A DNA stretch of 64,000 bases from DATBGS01 sp036557885 (GTDB taxonomy: Bacteria; Chloroflexota; Ktedonobacteria; Ktedonobacterales; DATBGS01): positions 31,153-95,152 of the forward strand of contig DATBGS010000162.1 of assembly GCA_036557885.1 (NCBI GenBank), written 5' to 3'. Below are positions 49,711 to 58,935 of this stretch, piece after piece. Both the position numbers and the translations under genes were made by a program. The notes beneath the pieces were generated by a model, which saw only the letters and a list, made by a program, of their open reading frames with translations, was not told the origin of the DNA and ran no database searches. How positions within the stretch are numbered: the stretch's first letter is position 1; every line of letters starts with the position of its first letter.

Positions 49711-50463
49711 ATGCTGCTACAACTGCGCAATATTGTGGCCGGGTACGGCGGAAGCGATGTGCTTAAAGGGGTGAACCTGGTCGTTGAGCAAGGCTCCATC
49801 ACCTGCATCGTCGGTCCCAATGGCGCGGGAAAATCCACCGTGCTGCGCGTCATCAGCGGCCTGCTAAAACCGCGCCTGGGCGAAATGCGCTTTGCTGGCC
49901 GTTCAATAGCCGGATTGACCCCCCGTCAGGTGCTGGCGCGTGGCATCGTGCAGGTGCCCCAAAACCACAGCTTATTCACCGAAATGACGGTGCGAGAAAA
50001 CGTCAGGCTTGGTGGCTATATGTTACGTGACCACGCGCTTGTGAGCCGTCGCCTGAGCGAAGTCGAAGAACTGTTCTCCATTGTCAAAGAACGCGCCAAA
50101 GAGAAAGCGGGCAATCTTTCGGGCGGCCAGCAGCGCCTGGTAGAATTTGCGCGATGCTTGATGATGGACCCGGCACTGATCTTACTGGATGAGCCGTCAA
50201 TGGGCCTGGACCCCCAGACGCTCAAACAGGTGCTAGGCACCGTCTCGCTGATGCACGAAACCGGCAAAACCATCTTGCTCGTCGAGCAAAACGTGCGCGC
50301 TGGCCTCACGCTTTCCACGCATGGGGTCGTCATGGAAAGCGGCCAGGTCAGGCTGGAAGGCACCCATGAAGAGATTCTCAATCACCCAAAGATTAGCCAC
50401 CTCTATCTGGGCGGCACGCTGACCGAGGCAGAAGCAGTGAAAGGGGCGGAGCATGCCGATTGA
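49711..50463 (+). CDS. livF: ABC transporter ATP-binding protein LivF
   Basis: 250 residues with Walker A GPNGAGKST, GIVQVPQNHSLFTEMTVRENVRLGGY, signature LSGGQQRLVEFAR and Walker B LILLDEPSMGLDP. The normal LivF end (HLYLGG) is followed by a 14-residue acidic extension, and the last 11 bp overlap the start of the hydrolase gene. The coupling ties the hydrolase to the transporter. Confidence 0.95.
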   Translation: MLLQLRNIVAGYGGSDVLKGVNLVVEQGSITCIVGPNGAGKSTVLRVISGLLKPRLGEMRFAGRSIAGLTPRQVLARGIVQVPQNHSLFTEMTVRENVRLGGYMLRDHALVSRRLSEVEELFSIVKERAKEKAGNLSGGQQRLVEFARCLMMDPALILLDEPSMGLDPQTLKQVLGTVSLMHETGKTILLVEQNVRAGLTLSTHGVVMESGQVRLEGTHEEILNHPKISHLYLGGTLTEAEAVKGAEHAD

Positions 50464-51523
50464 AGAACGTGTGCAGGTTGCCCTAGAGAACTGGGCGCCG
50501 CGCTTCATTGCCAATGGCATAGACCCCAATGATCTCCAGAGCGTATCAAAGCGTGTCACCCGTTGGGATGACTGGATTGGGGAATGGTCTGCCATTGGCG
50601 CGATGCACGAACAGATGGGCCAGGAGGCGGAAAAGCAGCAGTTTTATCATTCGGCTGGCGCTCATTACCTGCATGCCGCCATGTGCTACCACTTTGGCAA
50701 GTTCATGTTTGTGCATCGGCCAGACGAGCTACGCGCGGGGCATGAGCGCGTGGCGCGGGTCTACGGGCACGCTCTGCCCTATTTCGAGTTCCCTGGCGAG
50801 CGGGTAGCCATCCCCTACGAAGCAGGCGCCTCTATCTCTGGTATCCTGCGCAAGCCCTGGCATACCCCAAAGCCGCCGGTAGTTATCCTCAGTCCTGGCC
50901 TGGATTCAGTAAAAGAAGAACTGCACTTCTATGGCGATGATTTTCTGAAGCGAGGCATGGCGGTGCTGGCGATTGATGGGCCGGGCCAGGGCGAAATGGA
51001 GCTTGAGCATTCCCTGCGCCATGACTCTGAGGTGCCTGCCCGTTCTGTGATTGACTACCTGGCGCAGCGTGCTGATCTGGATGCAACACGCATCGGTTTC
51101 ATGGGGGTGAGCCTGGGCGGGTATTTTGCGGTGCGCGCCGCCGCGTTTGAGCCGCGCATCCAAGCGGTGATTAGCCTGGCCGCAGGCTATAACCTGGCAA
51201 GGCACTTTGACCGCTACCCGGTCTTGACCCAGGAAGCCTTCATCTATCGCCTCAAAGCCGCAGATGAAGCTGAAGCACGCTCGCGCTTGCAGCGCTTTGA
51301 CCTTCAAGGAGTGATGGAGAAAGTTACCTGCTCGCTGCTCATTATCATGGGGCGGCGTGATCGGCTGTTTCCTGCGGAAGACGCAGAACAAATGGCTGCC
51401 GAGGCTGGCGGAGAAGCAGACCTTTGGATATTTGACGACGGCAACCACGTCTGCAACAACATCCCCTACAAATATCGCCCCCAGCAAGCCGATTGGATGC
51501 AAAGCAAGCTGAAAAAGAATTAG
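50453..51523 (+). CDS. Alpha/beta hydrolase resembling 2,6-dihydroxypseudooxynicotine hydrolase
   Basis: The 356-residue protein has an N-terminal helical cap domain (RWDDWIGEWSAIGAMHEQMGQ...SAGAHYLHAAMCYHFGKFMF) and a C-terminal alpha/beta hydrolase domain. The nucleophile elbow is GVSLGGY, the acid lies in GRRDRLFP and the His in DDGNHVCNN. This layout matches the C-C bond hydrolase of nicotine breakdown and related proteins such as FrsA. It starts inside livF, so the compound imported by the transporter is probably its substrate or a precursor (inference). The exact bond cleaved is unknown. Confidence 0.85.
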   Translation: MPIEERVQVALENWAPRFIANGIDPNDLQSVSKRVTRWDDWIGEWSAIGAMHEQMGQEAEKQQFYHSAGAHYLHAAMCYHFGKFMFVHRPDELRAGHERVARVYGHALPYFEFPGERVAIPYEAGASISGILRKPWHTPKPPVVILSPGLDSVKEELHFYGDDFLKRGMAVLAIDGPGQGEMELEHSLRHDSEVPARSVIDYLAQRADLDATRIGFMGVSLGGYFAVRAAAFEPRIQAVISLAAGYNLARHFDRYPVLTQEAFIYRLKAADEAEARSRLQRFDLQGVMEKVTCSLLIIMGRRDRLFPAEDAEQMAAEAGGEADLWIFDDGNHVCNNIPYKYRPQQADWMQSKLKKN

Positions 51524-51679
51524 TATGTATGCGTCCTCTTGACACAAACCGTAATACTCATTATACTGGCTATACTATTACATCTTCTGGTTCCGGTCAC
51601 ACTCATGTACAGGTAGTTCGCTACCCTGTCCAGAAAGAGAGTATCATCTGCTGCCTGCGTAACGGCCAGCAGTTCCACC

Positions 51680-52279
51680 ATGCCATCACACCTCCCGCCT
51701 GACTTTGCAATCACGCACTTCCTGAGCGAAGGCAATCTCGGCCTCGATCTGATCAACAGTGAGCACTTTGACTATCGTGGCCGACGCCTTCCACAGGATA
51801 TGCTCGAAGACCATGCCTGGCTGACCGCCTGGACCCAACACTGGCAACTGCCTGTGACCCCTCCACCAGACACGCTGTCCCTCGCGACGTTGCATGCTTT
51901 ACGTGCCTTGCTGCGCTGCATGGTAGTGGACCTGGCAGCACAACAGCCAATCTCAGAGACACACCTGGAGATTCTCAATACTTTTCTGGCATTGGCGCCG
52001 GTGCACCAGCAGGTCAAGTTGGTATCCGGCGGGGTGCGCCTGGTGAGCCTCCCGCTCCAGGCAGGCTGGATGAGCGTGGTCACTCAGGTGGCCGTTTCCT
52101 GGGCTGATCTCCTCAGCAGAACAGCGTTGGAGCGGCTGAAAGTTTGCGCGAATCCAGCCTGTCACTGGGTGTTCTTAGATCAGAGTCACAACCTGAGCCG
52201 CCGCTGGTGCCGCCAATGGGCGTGTGGCAACCTGATGAAAGTGCGCCAATTTCGGGCGCGGCGTGCCAACCGAGAGTAA
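51680..52279 (+). CDS. CGNR zinc-finger (ABATE-domain) putative regulator
   Basis: The 199-residue protein has an N-terminal ABATE-type helical domain (LINSEHFDYRGRRLPQDMLEDHAWLTAW) and a C-terminal CGNR zinc finger: LKVCANPACHWVFLDQSHNLSRRWCRQWACGN. The finger normally ends CGNRxKVRRFR; here it reads CGNLMKVRQFRAR, losing the Arg of the name but keeping all cysteines. CGNR proteins are stress- or antibiotic-responsive regulators in many bacteria of this kind. Start ATG 51680 lacks an obvious strong ribosome site. It converges on the DinB-like gene. Confidence 0.85.
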   Translation: MPSHLPPDFAITHFLSEGNLGLDLINSEHFDYRGRRLPQDMLEDHAWLTAWTQHWQLPVTPPPDTLSLATLHALRALLRCMVVDLAAQQPISETHLEILNTFLALAPVHQQVKLVSGGVRLVSLPLQAGWMSVVTQVAVSWADLLSRTALERLKVCANPACHWVFLDQSHNLSRRWCRQWACGNLMKVRQFRARRANRE

Positions 52280-52296
52280 TGGGAGGAGAATTTCTG

Positions 52297-52878
52297 TCAG
52301 AGAGAACCTTGCTGGCGCCGCCAGAAGCGCTTGAGCAGATCTACTTCAGCCAGGTGATCTCTGGCATGCCCCAGCGCGGGCATCAGACAACGCCACACCG
52401 ATGGATGCTCCGCAGTCCAGGGGACTTCTGCTCGCATGGCGGGCGTCCGATATTCTGGATGCGTCCGGTAGTGCGCCTGGATGTCTGGAGCGCTATCCAA
52501 CATCAGTCCATCAATTGAAGACAGCCAGGTAAGCAATTTCGCGTGCACCGTGTCGGCATATAACAAAACGTCGGCCTTCGCCACCCTGTGGGCCAGTGCA
52601 TCAGCTTCTGCCTGGGTCATCCCCACGCCAATGCCAGGCGTCGCCAAAGCGCCTTTGCCTGCCCACTGCGGCTCGCTGATGACTTCTGGCACGCCTTGAA
52701 CCAGCGTGCGCAGCGCCCAATCCTGCGTTCTGGCAACATGCCAGAGATCAAAGCCGGGCAGATTCGTCTCTGGCAAGAGGCGAGTCACCCACTCCTCATC
52801 GGAGAGATCATCAGCCACAGTATGAAAAATGCTATTCACGCTGGCAAACTGGCGTAGTAACAATTCTGGTGTTTGCAT
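52297..52878 (-). CDS. DinB/DUF664-like four-helix putative metalloprotein
   Basis: The 193-residue protein has ELLLRQFASVNSIFHTVADDLSDEEW at the start, LWHVARTQDWALRTLVQG with the first metal-site His, and HARDHLAEVDLLKRFWR at the end with the H-x3-H pair. This H...H-x3-H arrangement is the nickel/zinc site of DinB-like proteins, some of which are thiol (bacillithiol or mycothiol)-dependent transferases. ATG 52878 is preferred; the frame upstream to 53007 crosses a palindromic repeat and is not coding. Function unknown. Confidence 0.8.
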   Translation of the reverse strand: MQTPELLLRQFASVNSIFHTVADDLSDEEWVTRLLPETNLPGFDLWHVARTQDWALRTLVQGVPEVISEPQWAGKGALATPGIGVGMTQAEADALAHRVAKADVLLYADTVHAKLLTWLSSIDGLMLDSAPDIQAHYRTHPEYRTPAMRAEVPWTAEHPSVWRCLMPALGHARDHLAEVDLLKRFWRRQQGSL

Positions 52879-52946
52879 AGTAAGTAGTTCCTTTGGGAGG
52901 AGATGCTGCTGAGAACATCGCCGCTTGCTATTGCAAGAAACTGCTT

Positions 52947-52974
52947 GTGGCACCGGCGTCCCTGCCGGTGCCAC
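52947..52974. repeat. Palindromic intergenic repeat, copy 1
   Basis: GTGGCACCGGC (52947-52957), GTCCCT, GCCGGTGCCAC (52964-52974): an 11-bp perfect stem. A 21-nt core including the loop is identical to 60920-60940. Confidence 0.65.
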
Positions 52975-53033
52975 CCGCAAAACAGTAGAGCGCAGCAAGC
53001 GACCCACGCTCTCAGGGATTGTGCAAGTGATTC

Positions 53034-53393
53034 TTAGAAGCTGAGCGTCTGCGCTCCCTTGACAAGCGCTTCGACAGCGGTGGCCGCGCCAATGATCTGC
53101 GCCCCTTCAACTAGATGCTCCTGGGTAATGTGGCGCGGCTTGGCGCAGGCACCACAGACCCAGATTTTCCCTCCCCTGGAAACAAATTGCTGCATCAACT
53201 CTTTCAGCGGCGGAAACTCCTGGGCCTGCACCCCCTCGGCATAGCCTGTGGTTGCCACCCGTACCCCCTCCAGCGTCAACAGCATGGTCGCTTCTTGACC
53301 GGAAGAGAGGGCGGTGTTGCCAACCACAAAAGCCAGCGATACCCGCTCAGCATCCTCTTTCCCGTGCGTATTATGAACCATTATCTGTCCCAT
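53034..53393 (-). CDS. DsrE/DsrF-like sulfur-relay-fold protein
   Basis: The 119-residue protein has the DsrE fold pattern: LAFVVGNTALSSGQEATMLLTLEGVRVATTGYAEGV, KELMQQFVSRGGKIWVCGACAKPRHI, and a terminal helix with GAATAVEALVKGA. Cys in WVCGACAKP sits where the active cysteines of DsrE/TusD proteins lie. It is 58 bp after a TusA-like gene on the same strand, the usual pairing for persulfide transfer. AGGAGGATACCA gives a good ribosome site before ATG 53393. Confidence 0.82.
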   Translation of the reverse strand: MGQIMVHNTHGKEDAERVSLAFVVGNTALSSGQEATMLLTLEGVRVATTGYAEGVQAQEFPPLKELMQQFVSRGGKIWVCGACAKPRHITQEHLVEGAQIIGAATAVEALVKGAQTLSF

Positions 53394-53451
53394 TGGTATC
53401 CTCCTGTGATCTTACTGGTATTCTGGAAGTCGCAATAACTCCCAACATTGC

Positions 53452-53694
53452 TCATTTGTGACGAATCAGATAGCGGTCGCCTGTGTGCATTACCAAGCTA
53501 TGGCCGGTCAGCCGACACCAGGCGGTCAGATCAACGGTCACGCTGGGATCGGTGGCCCGAATCTCCAGCGTTTGGTCCTTGGACAGAAGACGCATCTGGT
53601 CTGCGATGGAATCCAGGGCGCCGCTGGCGCAGCCCTTATCCCCGGCATCATAAAAGGCATCGGCTTGCAATATGGAAGCAGCACGATCATTCAT
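53452..53694 (-). CDS. TusA-like small protein with altered active-site motif
   Basis: The 80-residue protein keeps the TusA layout: DAGDKGCASGALDSIADQMRLLSKDQTLEIRATDPSVTVDLTAWCRLTGHSLV. The Cys aligned with the sulfur-carrying residue is present, but the C-P-x-P motif is C-A-S-G. Its partner is the DsrE-like gene downstream. It may still carry a persulfide, or serve as a TusA-fold partner with another role (inference). Confidence 0.75.
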   Translation of the reverse strand: MNDRAASILQADAFYDAGDKGCASGALDSIADQMRLLSKDQTLEIRATDPSVTVDLTAWCRLTGHSLVMHTGDRYLIRHK

Positions 53695-53894
53695 AGCGAC
53701 TCTCTCCGTTCTTGTTGGTCATCCTGTTTCAGCACCGCTTTCGTCTTGCTAAGCATAAGGTGCCCAGGGGCCAATGTCTCCATTCTTTAGAATGGAAAGT
53801 AAGAATGGAGGAATCCTGTCAGATACGCTAAAATAGGTTCGCTCACCATGCTGTGTTCGTAGGCAATCCTCCTCATTTGTGAGGGAGCACGCTC

Positions 53895-56204
53895 ATGAAA
53901 AGAAAAGTGCCGTCACCAGACGCGCTCAACAACCGCGAAATAGCCATCTTGCAGCGCCTCTCTACCGGCCTATCGGACCAGCAGATTGCCGACGAACTGT
54001 TTCTGAGCCTGAATACTGTCAAGTGGTACAACCGCCAGATATACAGCAAACTGGGGGTCAGCAGCCGGACGCAAGCTGTTGCCTGCGCGAAAACCCTCAG
54101 CCTCCAAGACAGCACCGTCTCGCTGCCATCACAGCCGGTGTCCAGGTATCGTCTGCCTGCGGAAACCACCCTTTTTATCGGGCGCAGCCGCGAGATTGCT
54201 GAGATCAAGCAACTGCTGCAAAGGTCACGTCTGCTGACGCTTACTGGCACCGGGGGGATCGGCAAAACGCGGCTGGCGCTGAGGGCAGCAGCAGAAATCG
54301 CAGAAACATTTGCTGATGGCACCTGCTTTGTTGACCTTGCACCGCTCGCGGACCACAAGCTGGTGGCAAAAACCATCGCTGGAGCGCTGGGCGTGTTGGA
54401 GCGTCCTTCTGAGCCTCTGCTCACTACCCTGAAACGTGAGCTGGCCCAACGAGAACTGCTGCTGCTGATTGATAATTATGAGCATGTGGTTAAGGCGGCC
54501 CCGGTGACATCTGAGCTGCTGGCAGCGGCTCCCCGCCTGAAAGTGCTTGCCACCAGCCGGGAACCATTGCGCCTTGCTGGTGAGCAGGAGTATCCCGTTC
54601 CGCCGCTTTCATTACCAAACGCCGAGGCAGCCTCCGTTCAGCAGCTCACTGCCTCAGAAGCGGGCTTGCTCTTTGTGCGCCGCGCGCAGATGGCGCTGCC
54701 CCGCTTTGAGGTGAGCCACAGGACCGCTCCGGTGATTGGGCGCATCTGTACGCGGCTGGATGGCCTGCCCCTGGCGATTGAACTGGCGGCGGCACGCTGC
54801 AAGGTGTTCACGCCACAGTCTTTGTTGGAGCGCCTGGAGGGGACAGGAGCGGGTTCGTCTTTACAGGCGCTTGCCGGGGGTTTACGCGATGGCCCACCAC
54901 GCCAGCGCACCTTGCGCGACTCCATTGCCTGGAGCTATCACCTGCTGGATGCGGAGGAACAGCGCTTGTTTGCGCGGCTGGCGGTCTTTCGCGGGGGCTG
55001 CTCGCTAGAAGCCATCGAGAATGTGTGCAGCGAAGGATTGTCCATTGATGTGCTGGATGGCCTGGCCTCGCTCGTAGATAAGAACCTTGCACAGCAGAAA
55101 GAAGTAACGGGCGGTGAGCTACGGTTTGTCATGCTGGAAATGATTCACGAGTTCGCCCACGAACAGCTAAAAGCCAGCAATGAAGAAGAGACTATACGAA
55201 GAAGATACGCGGAGTATTTCGTCAAACTGGCAGAACGCGCCGAGCCGGAGATGCGGCTGGCAGGCTACAACTATTGGACACAGCGGCTCGAACTGGATCT
55301 GGACAATATCCGCGCGGTGCTGGAGTGGTCGTTACATGAGGGGGAGATAGCGTTGGGCGCGCGCCTGGCTGGCGCTCTTTGTCTGTTCTGGTATGGCAAC
55401 GGCTATCATGTCGAAGGCCGAAGCTTTATCCAGAAACTGCTGGCGCGACTGGATGACGTACCGGCAATCTACCAGTCGAAGTTGTTCTTTTGCGCCGGTA
55501 TTCTGGTCCAGCATGATCTTGATGCTGCACGGCTCTTTTTTATGCGGGCGCGTGATCTTGCCCGTGTCGTGGGGGACCAACTCCAGATGGCCTGGGCACT
55601 CGCCTATCTGGGCTTTACCCTGCTGCGCGACCCGCAAGCGGCCATGCCACTCGTTGAGGAGGGCCTGGCCCTGTTCCGCCAACTCCAGCATCGCCCAGGC
55701 ATCGCGCAGACGCTGAGTATGAGCGGGGAAATCGCCCGGTTCAGCGGCGATGATGAGCGTGCCAGGCTTGCATATGAGGAGTGCCTGGCTGTTTTCCAGC
55801 AGCCAGGAGAAAGACGCCGCATCTTCATTTTGGGGAACCTCGCCTTTATTGCGCTGCATCAAGGCGAAGCGGAACAGGCCCACGATCTGGCACGCCAGTT
55901 CCTCCAGGGAGCATGCGAGATCAACAATAAATTCTTACAGGCAACAGCGCTGGCAATACTCGCGGGGGCGCGTGGGGCATTGGGCTACTATGAGCAAGCC
56001 GCACGTTTACTCGGCGCGTCGGAAGGCGCCCTGGAGCGATTGGGAGCTTTCCTGCAACCAAATGACCAACAGGAGGTAGATGGCATGATGGCTGCTACGC
56101 GCGCGCAACTGGATGAGGCAATCTTCCAGGCTGCCTGGGCAGAAGGCCGCGCGTTGACGCTGGAGCAGGCGGTAGCGCGAGCGCTCGATGTGCGCGACGC
56201 CTGA
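53895..56204 (+). CDS. LuxR-type regulator with N-terminal HTH and NB-ARC/STAND ATPase
   Basis: A 769-residue protein. Residues 11-66 form a LuxR/GerE HTH (LNNREIAILQRLSTGLSDQQIADELFLSLNTVKWYNRQIYSKLGV). An ATPase follows: Walker A GTGGIGKT (118-125), LLLLIDNYEHV as Walker B, ATSREPLRLAGEQE and GLPLAIELAAAR, the GxP motif of AfsR/NB-ARC proteins. The C-terminal 350 residues are TPR-like helices. In most LuxR-family ATPases (MalT/LAL) the HTH is at the C-terminus, so the order here is reversed. It acts as a ligand- and ATP-controlled transcription factor; targets unknown. Confidence 0.88.
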   Translation: MKRKVPSPDALNNREIAILQRLSTGLSDQQIADELFLSLNTVKWYNRQIYSKLGVSSRTQAVACAKTLSLQDSTVSLPSQPVSRYRLPAETTLFIGRSREIAEIKQLLQRSRLLTLTGTGGIGKTRLALRAAAEIAETFADGTCFVDLAPLADHKLVAKTIAGALGVLERPSEPLLTTLKRELAQRELLLLIDNYEHVVKAAPVTSELLAAAPRLKVLATSREPLRLAGEQEYPVPPLSLPNAEAASVQQLTASEAGLLFVRRAQMALPRFEVSHRTAPVIGRICTRLDGLPLAIELAAARCKVFTPQSLLERLEGTGAGSSLQALAGGLRDGPPRQRTLRDSIAWSYHLLDAEEQRLFARLAVFRGGCSLEAIENVCSEGLSIDVLDGLASLVDKNLAQQKEVTGGELRFVMLEMIHEFAHEQLKASNEEETIRRRYAEYFVKLAERAEPEMRLAGYNYWTQRLELDLDNIRAVLEWSLHEGEIALGARLAGALCLFWYGNGYHVEGRSFIQKLLARLDDVPAIYQSKLFFCAGILVQHDLDAARLFFMRARDLARVVGDQLQMAWALAYLGFTLLRDPQAAMPLVEEGLALFRQLQHRPGIAQTLSMSGEIARFSGDDERARLAYEECLAVFQQPGERRRIFILGNLAFIALHQGEAEQAHDLARQFLQGACEINNKFLQATALAILAGARGALGYYEQAARLLGASEGALERLGAFLQPNDQQEVDGMMAATRAQLDEAIFQAAWAEGRALTLEQAVARALDVRDA

Positions 56205-56320
56205 GAGCCGACGCTTCCTGGCCCTGATGCTATAATCCTGCTGGAGATTGCCTGGCATGAACTACCTGCGAACGTCCGATCTTGCCAAAGCTGTTGGTGT
56301 CCATCCTACCCGGAGGTCAG

Positions 56321-58876
56321 ATGGCTGCTGAAATCACCATTCGCGGCGCCCGGCTGCACAACCTGAAAAACATCACTCTGACAATCCCCAAGAATCAGTT
56401 TGTCGTCCTGACGGGTCTGTCTGGTTCGGGGAAGTCCACGCTTGGGTTCGACATCCTGCATAAAGAAGGCATACGCCAATACATGGAAGCGCTGGGTCTC
56501 GTTCCCTTTGGGCTGACGAAACCGCCGGTTGACACCATTACCGGGCTTTCCCCAGCGGTCAGCATAGACCAGCACCTCACCAACCATAGCCCGCGCTCGA
56601 CGGTTGGCACCGCCACCGACATCTACACCTATCTGCGCGTCGTGTTTGCTCGCCTGGGCCATCGCCCCTGCCCGGCCTGCGGCAAGGATGTCCCGCCTGC
56701 CTTCACGCCCTCCAGCGCGGAATGGGAGAGTGAACCCGGCGCGGACGATGATGCTTCAGCCCCAGAAGCAACCGTTCCCTGCCCACACTGCGCCGCGCCA
56801 ATTCCAGAGATCAGCATGGCGCATTTCTCCTTCAATAAACCCGAAGGCGCCTGCCCAACCTGCACCGGCCTGGGCAGCGTCCAGCAGGCCAACGTCACGC
56901 GCCTGGTAGACGAGCACAAGAGTATCCCAGAGGGCGCGGTTGCTGGCTGGAACCAGATTCTCATCAACTACCACACGACTACCTTGCAGGCTGCTGCTGC
57001 TCATTATGGGTTCGCGTTCGATCTGGCGCTGCCGGTCAAAGACTACACGCAATCCCAGCGCGATCTGCTGCTCTATGGCGTGGAAAGCTCGCTCTTTCGC
57101 CGCCACTTCCCAGCGATTCAGCCGCCAACTACTGTCCGCCAGGGCCGCTTTGAGGGTCTCGCCACCAACCTGCTGCGCCGCTACGCTGAGCACCTTCAGG
57201 AACACACCCGCGAGGCCGATTACCGCGACAAGCTGGAAGAACTACTGATCACCCAGACCTGCCCCGATTGCGCGGGCACGCGCCTGCGCCCCGAAAGCCG
57301 GGTTGTGACCGTCAACGGACAAACCATTATCGCCCTCTCGCGTCTCTCGCTTGATGATCTTGGTGCCTGGCTGGACGACCTCCCCACCGTGTTCAGCCCG
57401 GATAAGATGCTGATCGCCAAGCCACTCCTGGGCACGCTGCACGAAGGCATCGCGCGGCTGGTCGAGGTCGGCGCCGGATACCTGACCCTGGAACGCTCCT
57501 CGCCAACGCTCTCAGCGGGCGAGGCTCAGCGCCTGCGCCTGGCTTCGCTGCTCGGCTCGTCGTTGAGCGGCGTGCTGTACGTCTTCGACGAGCCAACCAT
57601 CGGGCTGCACCACCGCGACACCCAGCGGCTTATCTCCGTCTTGCGCCGCCTGCGCGACCTTGGCAATACCGTTCTGGTGATCGAGCACGATCTGGAGATG
57701 ATCGCCGCTGCTGATTACGTCCTCGACTTCGGCCCAGGCGCGGGCAAACACGGCGGGCAGGTGGTCGCCGCCGGGACGCCCGCTGAAGTGGCCGCGCAGC
57801 CTGGCTCGCTCACCGGTGATTACCTGGCCGGGCGGCGCTCTCTCCCCGTTCCGCAGCGCCGCCGCGTGCCAACCGACAAAGCGATTACCATTCACGGCGC
57901 CCGGCACCACAACCTTCAGAACATCATCGTCAGTTTTCCTCTGGGCTTGCTGGTCGCGGTGACAGGCGTTTCCGGCTCTGGAAAATCCTCGCTGGTCTTT
58001 GGCATCCTTGACCGCGCGCTCCGCCAGCGTTTATATGGCGCGGGTGACGCTCCAGGTGAACACGACGCGCTGGAAGGCTGCGACGCGCTGGAGAAGATCA
58101 TCACCATAGACCAGGAGCACATCGGGCGCATTCCGCGCTCAAACGCCGCGACCTATTCGGAGACGTTTACGCCGATTCGTGAAGCCTTTGCTGCGACTCC
58201 TGAAGCGCGGCAACGTGGGTTCTCTGCCCGGCACTTCTCGTTCAATGTCCCCGGCGGGCGCTGCGAGCGCTGCGAAGGCGCGGGTGTCCTGACGGTCAAA
58301 ATGCAGCTTCTGCCCGACGTGGAGGTGCGCTGCCCGGCCTGTCACGGACGCCGCTTCACGAGCGAGACGCTTGCGGTGCGCTACCGCGATCACGACATCT
58401 CCCAGGTGCTCGATCTGACTATCGAAGAAGCGCTGGCGTTGTTTAAAGACGTGCCTGCCGCGTGCTCTCGCCTCCAGGTGCTTGCTGACGTCGGCCTGGG
58501 CTATCTCCAGCTTGGGCAGCCAGCCACCACGCTTTCTGGCGGCGAAGCGCAGCGCGTGAAGCTGGCGAAGGAACTGGGCCGCCGGGCCACCGGGCGCACG
58601 CTGTATCTGCTGGATGAACCAACCACTGGCCTACATCTGGCCGATACCGCCCGTTTATTGGGGGTGCTCCAGCGTCTTGTGGAGGCGGGCAACACGGTGC
58701 TGGTCGTGGAGCATAACCTGGAGGTGATCAAGGCCGCCGATTGGGTGATTGACCTGGGGCCGGAAGGCGGCGCCGCAGGCGGCAGGCTGATCGCGCAGGG
58801 CACGCCTGAACAGATCGCGCAGGCGGCTGGCTCGTACACCGGCCAGGGCTTGCAGGAAACGGGGGCGTTCCCCTGA
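56321..58876 (+). CDS. UvrA-like ABC protein (UvrA2/DrrC type)
   Basis: ATG 56321 (CGGAGGT upstream) gives 851 residues, about 90 fewer than housekeeping UvrA. Two ABC modules are present: Walker A GLSGSGKST (32-40) with signature LSAGEAQRLRLAS and EPTIGLHHRD; Walker A GVSGSGKSS with LSGGEAQRVKLAKELG and DEPTTGLHLAD. Zinc modules CPACGKD...CPHCAAP and CERCEGAG...CPACHGRR are kept. The insertion between the first Walker A and signature is short, so the UvrB-binding part is probably reduced, as in UvrA2-type proteins linked to drug tolerance. It has no uvrB or uvrC neighbour. Confidence 0.88.
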   Translation: MAAEITIRGARLHNLKNITLTIPKNQFVVLTGLSGSGKSTLGFDILHKEGIRQYMEALGLVPFGLTKPPVDTITGLSPAVSIDQHLTNHSPRSTVGTATDIYTYLRVVFARLGHRPCPACGKDVPPAFTPSSAEWESEPGADDDASAPEATVPCPHCAAPIPEISMAHFSFNKPEGACPTCTGLGSVQQANVTRLVDEHKSIPEGAVAGWNQILINYHTTTLQAAAAHYGFAFDLALPVKDYTQSQRDLLLYGVESSLFRRHFPAIQPPTTVRQGRFEGLATNLLRRYAEHLQEHTREADYRDKLEELLITQTCPDCAGTRLRPESRVVTVNGQTIIALSRLSLDDLGAWLDDLPTVFSPDKMLIAKPLLGTLHEGIARLVEVGAGYLTLERSSPTLSAGEAQRLRLASLLGSSLSGVLYVFDEPTIGLHHRDTQRLISVLRRLRDLGNTVLVIEHDLEMIAAADYVLDFGPGAGKHGGQVVAAGTPAEVAAQPGSLTGDYLAGRRSLPVPQRRRVPTDKAITIHGARHHNLQNIIVSFPLGLLVAVTGVSGSGKSSLVFGILDRALRQRLYGAGDAPGEHDALEGCDALEKIITIDQEHIGRIPRSNAATYSETFTPIREAFAATPEARQRGFSARHFSFNVPGGRCERCEGAGVLTVKMQLLPDVEVRCPACHGRRFTSETLAVRYRDHDISQVLDLTIEEALALFKDVPAACSRLQVLADVGLGYLQLGQPATTLSGGEAQRVKLAKELGRRATGRTLYLLDEPTTGLHLADTARLLGVLQRLVEAGNTVLVVEHNLEVIKAADWVIDLGPEGGAAGGRLIAQGTPEQIAQAAGSYTGQGLQETGAFP

Positions 58877-58881
58877 CACGG

Positions 58882-58919
58882 CCCGGCTACCGTGCCCCTG
58901 CTTTGAGGGGGAAGCCGGG
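58882..58919. terminator. Two-tier hairpin between convergent genes
   Basis: CCCGGCT (58882-58888) pairs with AGCCGGG (58913-58919), enclosing CCCCT (58895-58899) paired with AGGGG (58906-58910). It lies between the uvrA-like stop and the 3' end of pgmB and could serve both, though no U-run is present. Confidence 0.45.
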
Positions 58920-58935
58920 GGTACAAGGGGCGATG

